From: Ophiobolus disseminans | Taxonomy: Eukaryota; Ascomycota; Dothideomycetes; Pleosporales; Phaeosphaeriaceae | NCBI GenBank assembly: GCA_010093685.1 | Contig: MU006243.1 | Coordinates: 256,360 to 320,359, forward strand | Direction: 5' to 3' | Length of the DNA: 64,000 bases | Part shown: in pieces, positions 1 through 10,811 of the stretch | How positions within the stretch are numbered: the stretch's first letter is position 1 | Layout: every line of letters begins with the position of its first letter | Translations under genes and position numbers: made by a program | The notes under the pieces: model-generated | Told to the model about the DNA's origin: nothing | What the model saw: only the letters and a program-made list of their open reading frames with translations | The model's database searches: none

Positions 1-3000
1 GCACCCAACCTTCCCTGGTCGTACGAGTCGAAAGCCCAGGTGATGGGTGGTTCGGCCAGAGCACCTAAAGTACCGCATACAAATTCTTTATACACACTGC
101 AAGGCATCCAAACAGCCGAACGCCAGTTTTTGAAGTCGTTACTTTGGCGTCCATTGGCGGGTCCGTTGACCAGACGGACTACTTGCTGGTTTGGTAAAAG
201 CCTTTCTCTCAATGCGCCTATGGCGAATTCATCTACTTGGCATCGAGCCGCCCCGTTGTTGATGCCTACAATTGCCTGTGCCAGCTTTTTGAAGCCATCG
301 TGATGCTCTGCGTCAGCCCCGTTATTCCAAGTATGCTTCATGTATGATTTCGTGTTCCCTCTAGCTTGATAGTTATAGACAGTGTTACCGTGGAGGGCTT
401 TATCGATACCCCATCTTTGGTTGTCGCAGACCTCGTCCCAGTCCTTGCCATACTTGCAGGTGTATGTCACAGCGCAGTCGCATCGAGACTTGGTGGCGGT
501 CGAGAGTAAGCCATAGTCAACAATGTCCCATTGACCATACTTTTTGGAGGGTGTTTTCTTGCGAGGTTTCGCCGGGGTTTTTAGTTTGGAACCTGGTTTG
601 CGTTGGCGCGGTTTGCCTACCCTGCCGGCAGCGAAGCCACTGCGGCATTGACGACAGCTACAGTGGCGACACAGGCTACTGCGCCCAAGATGGCGCTTCC
701 TGCTCCTTTTGCCGTTCCGCGTTTCATGATATCTCCTTGGCCTATCAGGGCGAGATTGCCCGTGTTGGTTTTGGATGATGGTACGAAGCCATTGCAACAA
801 TATGCCTAGTAACCTCCGTTGCAGTCGTACTCTCTAAAGTTCGAGTTGCGGGCGACTATTGTTGCCGAGGGATTCTCACACACGGGTGCGCACGACAAGC
901 CGAGACCACGCTAACCGTCCCAGCTGCATTGTCCTATGGTTGTTCCTGGCGCGCAGCACAACATCTGTGTTTGATCTTGGGGACACTCTGTATCTCGCTG
1001 GATTCCTGAGATCTGACCCCTCGCCTCTGTCGCGCCAAAATATCCCGATTTACAAGTTTTGCCGCAAAAGGTCCAGTAGCACGAGCTCGCGATGGCCGCC
1101 ATCTCTGTCGCAATGTTAAGGCCGTCCTTGACCTTTTGGGCGTTTTCCGCAGAGATTCCGTTCGCTGGTCCAATGCTGAGGAGATCGTTGGTACTAGATC
1201 TCTTTGAGTCGTCCTGGTCCACAGCCCAAATCATCTTGCCGGCGAGGCAGCGTGTGTTCGCGTGATTGATCTTAAGTTGTATGGTCTCGCCATCACCATA
1301 GCTGACCCACTGATTCGAATCCCAGGTAATCCATTTCACAGCTGCTTGCTGATTGAAGCCCTTGGTCACGCCTCCTTTTGCAATGATACGGTTGATCTCA
1401 GCGTTTGTCAGTGTACCTGCAGAGTTTGTACACTCTCCTGGTCTACCACCTTCGGTAAAGGTGCACGCTCCATTCGGTACATTGCAGCCCGGGTTCGATA
1501 AGGTGAACGAGCGACCATACCAGCCCAGACCTAAGACAACCTTGGATGGGTCGACACCAGCGCGCCACAATAGATCGAGGCCCTCATCAATCTCAGTCAG
1601 GTTAGTGTGCGGTCGCAGGTATGGCCCAGTGTGTTTGTTTCCAGAATCCCAGACGCCCTAGACTCGCACGTATAATCAGTAAAGGTTCTCAAGATATGTA
1701 CACTTCACGGAGCATTTTCCTGGAGACAAACGTACTACATTGTGTTAGCTTTGTTTTGATGAAAAGATTAGTGGGCATATTACAGTAGATATCATACAAC
1801 ATCATGTTCATCCAGTCGACGTATTGCTGGATTGCCTTGACGTCAAAGCCTTGCAGATACCAGAACGAAACTAGAAGAGTCAGGCTGATGCCATACCGGC
1901 TTCCGAAAGCCGATCTTAGCTCTTGCAAGAACTTCACGAAGTTGGCTTTGTCTGCCTTAATCCCGCCTCGGTCATTGGCCGCGGGATATTCCCAGTCGAG
2001 ATCAACACCGTCAAAGTTGTAGGTTCGAAGAAACGAGCCATTGCTTGCAATAAATGCTTTCCTGTTCGCTGATGTAGAGACCATATTGCTAAAGGCTGTG
2101 CGGGTGTTTGGCACGTTTGTAGCATCGTTGAAGGACTATCCGCCAACGGCAATCCATGTTTGCAGTGCTGGCTTCTTGGGCTTCAGGGCCGTGAAACGCC
2201 TGCATAGGTTCTCATCTCCAGGAATCATAGGTGCGATCTGAAACGTGACGGGATCGAAGAAGGCGAAAGCAAAGTTGAGGTGAGTGAAAGCCGTTAGGTC
2301 GATGTCTTCGGGCTGCCGCTTGTCGCAAGCGCGGTTGGTGGCCCTACTCTGAAGTTAGTTCACAATTATAACAGCCCGTAATATGAACACTAACCAGCCT
2401 TCATAATAATCGACGACCCTTTGAGATGTACTATCTCCTCCAGCACATGACGGTCGAGGAGCTTCGCCACAACTGCCGTACCCGTTTTGGCATGGGCGAG
2501 GACCTGAAGTGGTGCAGAATTGGTCCGTTGATCCACAGAATCCAAAGAAGGAACAGCATACATTCAGTGGACACTCTTTGTCTTCCGGCTTCGCATACTA
2601 ACCGCATTGGGCAGTTGCCTTGCAGTTTGAGATACAGGCATCAGCTCCACACTCCGTTGGAGCATAGCCACAAATTCCCGTTTTACTGCAGCAGGCGCCG
2701 TTAACACACGGCGTTCCAGGCGCGCATGTGCCTTCTAGAAGATCTCGTTTTGCGTAGAGCGGGCTATATACACTTCTTTTGTTGATCTTCTTATTCTTGT
2801 CTTGTAAAGCTTTGATCAGTGGATTCGCAGTCTCTCCAGTCGAATTAACGAAGATGGGTGTCGAGTTTGAATGCTGTTCGAATAATGGCAGGTAAAGTGC
2901 GCTTCCATTTCCTTGTTCGGACGGCACAGTAGAGTTCGTACCATTCAAAGCAGCAGCAGCGAGCTGACAAAACAACATGCCAAAAGGCAACAACAAGATG

Positions 3001-3047
3001 GGCTTCCCCATTGCAATGAAAATTGGAGTTGTAACTTGGAGGAACAT
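1..3047 (-). pseudogene. Broken GH18 (class V, killer-toxin-like) chitinase, cut by left window edge
   Basis: An intact relative would be a secreted chitinase with hevein-type chitin-binding modules followed by a GH18 catalytic barrel. Seen here from 3047 downward: an ATG and hydrophobic signal sequence, a cysteine-rich chitin-binding module (about 2600-2730), a second cysteine-rich module (about 2460-2590), a GH18 core with an intact DGVDLDWE catalytic motif near 1990-2015, the WYGRSF barrel segment near 1500-1525, and the long C-terminal region that runs off the edge. Homologous reading is interrupted by in-frame stops at 2598-2600, 2136-2138, 911-913 and 806-808, and it changes frame near 600-640. 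One intron can be read near 2345-2395; another near 1685-1785 has no clean donor. The stops fall inside conserved segments, so introns cannot explain all of them. Family assignment is firm; loss of function is inferred. Confidence 0.8.
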
Positions 3048-3107
3048 CTTCCTTTGTAAACCCGTCCTTTACACGAGCAGTTCGGCTCGTACATCGTCTG
3101 GCTAGAC
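3048..3107. promoter_or_regulatory. 60-bp divergent intergenic spacer
   Basis: Only 60 bp separate the ATG of the broken chitinase from the ATG of the hypothetical gene on the other strand, so they would share one promoter if both starts are right. No TATA box or known operator is evident. The short length could also mean that the hypothetical gene has an upstream exon overlapping the chitinase. Confidence 0.35.
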
Positions 3108-3962
3108 ATGATTGAGCAAGGAAAGGTTGTTGCTACTCCCGAGGCAGGCGACGTAGAAGCACCATGGATGCTCGCTCCCTACAGTCCCAAGATCTTGCAA
3201 GATACCGTGGATCTTTTCAATGCACTGGTGAGAGAAATTAAATTGCGTTTACCGGGAGGAAGCACTGGCACGGGAGATGACTTATCCCCATGCATCAAAG
3301 AAGCAATACTCGATACATCCAACCCACAACGAGGATTTGCTTATCACTTTGCTCAGAAGGTGAAACGACCGCAGTTCTGTTACATTGCTCCAGGCTTAGA
3401 GATCCCAATCTCTTCAGATGACACTGCGCAGCCGTTTGCGTCTCTTCGATCGGATGCCAAAGATATTGAAATACTACCTCTCCTGCTCTTTCGCGCAGTT
3501 GACAACGGCGCATCATGCATGGCACCAGCATCCGGAGATGAGTGTCCGTTTGACTACCCTTTCAATAGGGTTGACAAGTACCCCTCAAGGTTATATCTAT
3601 CATGCACAAGTTCGTACAAAGACAGCTTCGAGGATGAAAGCATACTAGTACTGCCGTTCCGCATTGGTGCAAAGGGCTATGCTCAGAAAAGCGATGGTGC
3701 GCGCTTTGGGGAAAAGCCAAATCATGCGGATGATGACGTTAGACCAATTGACACATTTTCAAATGTGTATCAGCCAGGCCATCAGCCCTTAACGGAGATG
3801 CATCAAGTTCGGCTGTTCTGTGTACTCGAGAATTGGCTTGGTATGGTCCAGAGGGGTGACTGGAAGGTTGATGCAAACGGAGTCATGGGCGACATCGATG
3901 AGTGGAAGAAAGCAGACACGGAGGAGTCATGGGAGAAATATGTAATCCCACCTACCTGGTAA
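3108..3962 (+). CDS. Hypothetical protein divergent from the chitinase
   Basis: Single open frame of 284 codons starting at an ATG that follows an in-frame TAA about 50 bp upstream. The protein has no signal peptide or membrane segment. It contains a Cys/Pro-rich middle (DECPFDYPFNRVDKYPSRLYL) and a Trp-rich C-terminus with an ENWLGMV...GDWKVDANGV stretch that ends KYVIPPTW. My impression is that proteins with this tail often lie beside GH18 killer-toxin-like chitinases in ascomycetes, but that is from memory and unverified. No reaction can be assigned. Unlike its divergent neighbour it has no stop or frameshift, so it may still be functional. The N-terminus is the uncertain part. Confidence 0.65.
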   Translation: MIEQGKVVATPEAGDVEAPWMLAPYSPKILQDTVDLFNALVREIKLRLPGGSTGTGDDLSPCIKEAILDTSNPQRGFAYHFAQKVKRPQFCYIAPGLEIPISSDDTAQPFASLRSDAKDIEILPLLLFRAVDNGASCMAPASGDECPFDYPFNRVDKYPSRLYLSCTSSYKDSFEDESILVLPFRIGAKGYAQKSDGARFGEKPNHADDDVRPIDTFSNVYQPGHQPLTEMHQVRLFCVLENWLGMVQRGDWKVDANGVMGDIDEWKKADTEESWEKYVIPPTW

Positions 3963-5019
3963 AAGACAGTTTGGATAAGGGCATGTCGATGGCTGATGTA
4001 GCTATTACATAAAGGATCAAGTTCAGTAGCTGCCGGCTCAATACTCCTATCCCATACAATCAAGAATACAAGGGAATCATAGGCTGTTTTGATGCGTCCG
4101 TTGGACTTTATCTCAAAGCCTTGGTCCGTTCTATATATCGTCAGGAAGCGCTGCTTTGTTTTTGCTTGTGATTGGAACGGTGGTGTATAAGGTTGTGCCT
4201 AAGTAACTGGATGAAGTCGCTCTGAAGTCTGCCCTTCTCATAAAGTACCCCTATGCTTCATCACGTCTCAAAGAAAGTTCCTTCTACCGTTGACACTCAC
4301 TGAAAGATACCTAATATCCAAGAGCCTCCGCCGACGTGAAGCAAGCACTGTCGCTCACGGCATCCAATTGGAGCGGATAGCACACCTCTCCATTCGCTGC
4401 ACAGCACGTGAATATATCACCTTCGACCCCGCTTACCCGATGCCGGTACTTCTACTATGGGGTAGATGCATATCTTGCTTACTCCGCCATGGGACATGGA
4501 CTTCGATGGGGCGAAATATTGACCAGAAGGCCCAGACCGGTACGACATGCGCCTGGCCCAGAGAAGCGAGATAGTGCGAAGCGGGCCAGTACGGGCAGGT
4601 GCGGGACTCGGCTTGCAGTAGCTGTGGTGATGCTGGCATGCAGCGTGGGGTGATGCGCTGCTGTCCACATGCGGAGCTTACAGAAGTGAGTATCATGTGT
4701 AACGTAGAGCGATGATGCAATGTGGGACAGCCGTGTGTAGGCGCTAGAATAAACATGACGTAGTACCGAAACTATTTGCGAGCTCTATGGGGGGTATCGT
4801 CTGATCTATAGGTATCGTCTTCCGACTCTGGGCTCCTGCTTGTTTGTGACTCCGTGCGTGGTTGAGTAAGAATGGAAAAAGAACTCCTATGATGCGCCTT
4901 TTGGAAGTAAGAAAAAAATATGGATAACATGCATGGCGCCGTTGGGATATCAATGCGCGTGATTCGTTCGTACAATATAACGCTGGTGTGATACAATGAT
5001 TGCATGCGGAGTGTGGCGA
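3963..5019. other. Tail-to-tail intergenic region
   Basis: The 3' flanks of the hypothetical gene and the permease. No frame shows conserved-looking protein, and there is no repeat of note. Confidence 0.5.
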
Positions 5020-7118
5020 TCAAGGCGTATCATAGTCACTGAAGATCTCTTCTGGGTCTTCTGGTGGAAGCATGTCGATAGTATCAGTCGTGCGAGGGCC
5101 TTGGTGTGAAGTCAGCATTTGTCTTACGAGCATTTACACGTGAAGTCTCTTACCGGTGTATGATTTCCTCGCTCCAGCGTACCACCAGACAGTGCTGAAG
5201 AGGCCGATGAAGGCTGCCACACAGATAGCGTAGTTCATGTTGTCCGCCTTCACCGGCTTCATTGTGGGGAAGAAGAGTACAACACTAATGAAGATGACCC
5301 ATGTCACTGCAATCGCATTGACCGGTTTGCTCCATCTGCCCATAGTGTATGGACCAGGATGGAACTGGACCTGCCCTTCATACCATCGATGCGCAATGAT
5401 GACTGCGATGTAGCTGATGTCCAAGGCGGGCGCGGTAATGTTGAAAATAGCCGTAATAGTTAGGGTGCTGCCGATACCGATCAGATCGAGGCAGCTGCAG
5501 AACGCGACGACGAGCCAGACAGCGTTGACGGGCGTGTGTGTGAAGCTATTGACCTTGCTCCAAAACCTGCATAGTGTCAGCCTTCGTTACGGCGTCGATT
5601 TCCATGGTCCAAAACTCACCCTGAAAAGGGAAAGGCAGCATCGCGGGAGAAAGCCCAAGCCATTCGCGCATTCGCTAGCATCGCAGAGCAACCGGTGAAG
5701 AACTGTACGAGCATAACGAAGAACCACATGATCGTTCCGCCCGTCCTACCACCGGCATTGAAGAAGATCTGTGCGACCGGAAGACCAGTAGGTGTTGCCA
5801 TGATTGCGTCGTAGTCTGACATGCAGAAGCAGAATGTGACCGTTAGCATCCACCCGACGACGCCAGATATTAGAATGGCGGCACGGATTGCCACAGGGCC
5901 ACGAATCGCAGCATCGTGTGTTTCCTCGGACATGCTGTGTAACGCTCATTAGATTGGCTGGATTACAAGGACGAAAGGCTGACTTACTGCGTTGTACCGT
6001 CGTAGTCGGTCATAGTCCAAGCCACCGATAGGAAGCTGGTCATGTTAGATCTAATCTACACCGATCAGACGGGGATTGTGGAATAGACGAACCCAAGTAA
6101 GAACGAAAATCCCTTGCTACCCCAACCTGAGCCGTCCATGACTGTGGTAAACACCCATTGTGGGCTTTGTTTGTTCGGTGTGAGAATGAGAAGGGCAATG
6201 CAAATGCAGATTGATGCGATGACTGAGCCACGTTAGTAGAGGCTCACGTGGGATTATATGTGACCTACTATTGATAGGCGCAAACCAAAGAATGATGCGA
6301 TGGAGCCAGTTTGTGGGGAAGGAACAGATAGTACCGAACAAACAGAGTACGAATATGGCTAGAAGAACGGTCTGATGTGCTTCACTGTGATACGTGTTAG
6401 CCTACATCTCCAAGGCGGAAGAGAATTTCTTACGGTTCAAAAGTAGGTATGTCGCCATCCATGGTATGCATAACAGCTGTTGCCAGAATCATCTGGGAGA
6501 TAGTATACGCCAGACTAGCAACTCCGGCCGCCTGACCGAGAAAGTTGCACCACCCGATGATCCAGGCCCATGCTGCAACGTGTTCCGGTGGTACCACGTG
6601 TTTTGTGACATAGTACATTCCTCCAGCGGTGGGATATGCGGATACTAATTCAGCCACTTGATATGTTGTTAGTATGAAATACGGACGAGGTGCCACGTAA
6701 CGTACCTGAACTCGCTATGCAATATGCCATTATACTACCAATGAACCATGCCCAAACTGCTGTCGCCGGTCCACCTGAAGTCATTGGGGCTCCGAAAGTT
6801 GCCGGCACCGAGCCTAGCACACCAAGAATTGATATGGCGTATGAGACCGTGGACCATCTTGAGAAGTGGCGATGTAGCACCTGCCAACCGCATCAGTGTT
6901 GTTTTATGACATTTGCGCAGGATGCTTACTGGTGTGTAGCCGATGCGCACAAGTAGTCGATCGTCGTCATCTGCGATGGTTGCCATGATGTTTCGATTAT
7001 GATGGATCCCACCCGCTTCTGCTGCCTTTGACTGATTTGTAGTGGTGTGCTGAAGTGAATTGCTGTTTGTGGCCGGCGCACCCAACACTGGGCCTTTGAA
7101 ATCTGCACTAATTGCCAT
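5020..7118 (-). CDS. GABA/choline-type amino acid permease (APC superfamily)
   Basis: Predicted plasma-membrane transporter of the fungal amino-acid/choline permease family (Uga4/Hnm1-like), importing GABA or related amines. Nine exons join in frame to 562 aa, a normal length. Introns lie at about 6881-6929, 6657-6705, 6385-6433, 6223-6268, 6036-6092, 5935-5987, 5567-5619 and 5100-5153. Visible family signatures are the RHFSRWSTVSYAISILG start of TM1 with GSVPATFG, the AELVSAYPTAGGMYYV segment, GWCNFLGQAAG, a TDYDGTTHMSEE loop and about 12 hydrophobic segments. The ATG at 7118 was chosen because the codon two positions upstream is TTG, not ATG. The tail is acidic, as is common in this family. 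No stops or frameshifts were seen, in contrast to the decayed genes on either side. Substrate is inferred from family only. Confidence 0.9.
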
Positions 7119-10100
7119 GGTCAATGGTCAACGACAGCACATTGGGTTGGGCTGGAGGAAGAAGTGAAGTGCAGCGCAGTGAGCCGGAACGTAGTAGGAT
7201 TTTAGAAGAATATAAAATGAACGATTGTGGGGCTTGGGTCGAAAGACACTAGAGTAATTGACGGCAATGGCGTCGGATCAGACCCAGGGACCAGGGATTC
7301 GTTGCTTGAAACGGAAGGGATACTGTCGGTGAAGGACATGAAGGTGAAGGGAGGCACATGAAGGGTTATAGGATGCCCAGGCTAAAGACAGCCCACCCCT
7401 ACGTGTAACAAGACTTACGCCGGTCCAGTAGTATCAGGAAACGAATCGCGTACTTACCGTCTCTCGTCAGAGTAGTACTTAAGCCATGATGACACGTGCG
7501 AAACGTCCTGAAAGGATCAACGTGGGAAAAGACAAGTAAGGAGTGGGATGGCAGCACGCGGGAATAGGGCGAATCAACGTTAAGACCACTGATCCAAGAA
7601 TTGGCAGATCCCGGAGACGGCGTATTGCTCGCGGTACTGTCATTTGCGCGACGAGAGTGGTGCCGATGTACAGAGGCAGGTAGGAGCGCTAGCACTGAGG
7701 GAGATGATGCCGCTTCGGCGTTCCAGCCTGACGGGCCGTTTGCCTCGCAGCATCCTGGCACAGTCATGAACTCAATCCACATTCGCATGCGCAGGAGCTA
7801 AGAAAAACGTTGCAAACCCAGTCAATATTAACTTTCGGTATCCGGCTATTCTCAGTATTTGCTACCTTTGCAGAACTGGGTTGCGGTAGAACTGAAACTT
7901 TCCGTAGATTTTCCAAGGAGATGGTTAACGAGGAATGTGCCGTGCTCGAGCGTGGCTTCCGAGCGCCATGACGTGCGTAGTTCTAGCCAACATCTTGCCT
8001 TGCGGCGCTCTTATTTAATGCTTCCACAACACGCCGGACTACTGTGTGGCTGTATCGTGCTGCCCTGGACTGGCTATCATTTTGCATCGTGAGCGGTGAG
8101 CTCCATCCACGCAATTGGCCGTCGCAGACTTTCATGCGCCAGTACTGGTGGAGACGAAGAACGAAGTCATCCGAAAAATACAATCAAAAGCGTGTTGTAA
8201 GCTAAAACTTGGGTGAAGCTTTTACGACACCGATTGATTCGGCTGTGACGGATGTCACTTTAGAATTGAGCATCGCGCTGATCAGCATTTCAAACCTAGG
8301 AATGCTGCCACCTAACAGAGTAAGAAGAAAATGTTTAGATCTTGCGTGATGGTATACAAACGATAACGTACTGTTGATGTACACCATGCTTCCCATCTTA
8401 TCGCTGTATCCCGCGCAGCGTAGCATTTCCTCTTAGAGTGCTACAAGCGAGAAACGCATGTGCGCGGCACACGTGCGTCATGCCGTACAGCTTCGCACAA
8501 CCAATCTCAATCCAACACGGAAGGTCATTTACCAACCTTGCTTTTCGATCACCAACCTGCCGGTAAACATCCCACGTCTAAGCGGCAAGGACGTTCATGA
8601 TATGCCTCCAGATCTGAGGTATACACTGTGCGTTGTCGGTTCGCGACGCGGTGAAGGATGCTCCGGCTCTTTGACAGGGCTTTGTATGCAGTCGCTCAGA
8701 TGACCATACCTAGGTAGTTCTTCCAGTGACAAAAATTGCGCTAGGACATCCCTCGGCCTTCCTTTGACATCCACTTGTTACGGTAGCTGGAGATTTGCCA
8801 AAAGAGCGGTGGACGACGGCTATTCACCAACGGAGGGCATCGTCTGTCAGGAGTCATTCCACCTAGCTCCGCCTTCAGTTTCGCCGACACTTTCTCTGTG
8901 GTTAGGCGGATTCCACCGACTACCTGGTTAATGCATTCAGGCGCCTTGCTTGCTTAGCATGTCGAGATCTGACATGGAAACATTCTGCCGATATTGTTGC
9001 GCCTGCGTGGCTTTCGGCAAAGATTCCAGAAACAACTAGAAGCCGAGAATTGCAGCACGATGGGCATCATCGCATAGTTAGCTGCAGCCAGTATGCTGGT
9101 TCATAGTTGTTCATTCGTGCTGTGGCTGTTTCGAGCCATTATCGATGATACCTTTACATCATGAAATAGCAGTCAACCTTTGAATTCCGCGGCGTTGAAC
9201 CCCTTGCAAATCAAGGGTTTGACCCTAGGAAGCCCAGCTTTGTGGGTACCGCCCGCATCTAGATCGTCGCCTGATCATCATTGATCATGAGAGTGTCTGT
9301 GCTGCAAGCATAGACTAGGAGAAAAGTGTTGCACGCACTTGTTGATGGTCTTCTAGAAGTCAGGGTCGTGTACAATTGAGTTGAAACAGGCGCTGCGTTG
9401 GAACTCTTGGGCCGGAAACGGACCGTTTGTGTCGATCAATGTCGATCAAACCCCGTGCGCCAACTGGCCAATGGATTGGACTTTCTTTTGAGTACTTAAG
9501 GAAGAGTACCTCGAAGTAGCTCGTTTGGCCCTGCAGCATGTGTCTGAGATTTGGGTGGGCCGCCCGCCTTGTCGATAGGTGCGGGGAAGAGACGCTTGCA
9601 TCCATATGTTGTGGAACACGCGATCCTCTCCTGCTGGTCCAACACATCAATACGAGCGGGAAGAAAACAAAGTGTTTCGATGCTGAAGGAGCACTCAGAC
9701 GAGATTCAATGTGCATCGAGATGTTGACCTCAGCCTTGGAGATCAGCCGATTACACGGAAGTGGCATGTCCAGCCTACACCAGGTAGGAAGGTCGCATTC
9801 GTCCCTCAAATCATGATCCAGTATTCACAATTTTCGAAGAGCAAGGGTGTCTGCACACGTTGTCTGTAAGCAGAGGTCCGTGAAGGATTGGACTTCCAAA
9901 TCACCATCTCCGCAGTGCTGCAAGCACGAGTAGCACGAGTTCCATGTTGTAGAAATCTCCAGATAGTCTACGATAGGCCATTGTATCCCCTACTTGTTAA
10001 TCACGTACCCTACCTGTGTTGGCAGTTTTTACCAAGATGCAATTTTGTTCGAACTCCACCCAGGGCAGTAGCCAGCCCTGGCATGGCTGCATAGTATCGA

Positions 10101-10811
10101 GGTAACAATAGAGTTTGCTTCTATGACGTTAAGATCGTCTACGCCAGAAACCGGAAGGCATTTCCATTTGATATGGTCATCAACTGATATCGGAATTAAC
10201 GGCCTGTGGTCAGAAACTGTTCGTTGTTGCTGTACGACTCACGGCTAGGCAGGCGTTAAGCCTACTAAGATCAGTTCTCAACATGTATACAGCCCTGGAG
10301 AGGTCTAGTGCCATCGGGTTCTGTCTGCTGTTCGTAATATCGATCTTTGAACTTAGGTAGGAAGCGGCTGACGATTCGCGTGGACTCAGCCTCACTTGTA
10401 GGATTTTGTGTGTCGAATCACGGACCCAAACCAGATGTGAATGATACTGGAAAGAATAGGATCTCACTTTTCATGTTCCCTCGGAAACCCCCTCACGGTG
10501 AAGGCAAGAAAGTGGCGAACTGTTGGTCAGCAGCCCAGGGTAGGAGCACCTGACGTCACCATGTTGCCATGATTGGCTGAAGCTTCACCACTCCTACCGT
10601 CACCACGATGTGACAGGACCGCTTCGAGGCTTCCGCGTCAAGTTGATATCCGACATAGCCAATCACGTCTAGATTTCACGAGAACATATATCCTAGCTCA
10701 CGACTGCTTCACGACCCCACCACTACACCGCCTTCACAAACGCGCACAGAAAGACACAGTGGAATTGAGCTCTGCAGAGAAAAGAGTTACAAAGAGATGC
10801 AGAATCCTATC
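7119..10811. other. 3.7-kb region without a recognisable gene
   Basis: The longest gene-free stretch in the window. It contains the permease promoter (roughly 7119-7800) and the upstream side of the GH15 relic. Open frames are short, overlap on both strands and give no recognisable protein. Base composition stays near 50% GC, so it is not a strongly AT-rich RIP island. No terminal repeats, tandem repeats or tRNA could be seen by eye. Confidence 0.5.

Noticed and set aside
806..2600. Idea that introns remove the chitinase stop codons
   Set aside because: The stops lie inside conserved protein segments that continue on both sides, and no donor/acceptor pair spans them in frame.
4290..4756. Several short frames on both strands
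   Set aside because: They overlap each other and have irregular composition; consistent with 3' flanking DNA.
9360..9816. Overlapping open frames of 92-149 codons on both strands
   Set aside because: No family resemblance, no splice support, no start context; treated as chance frames.
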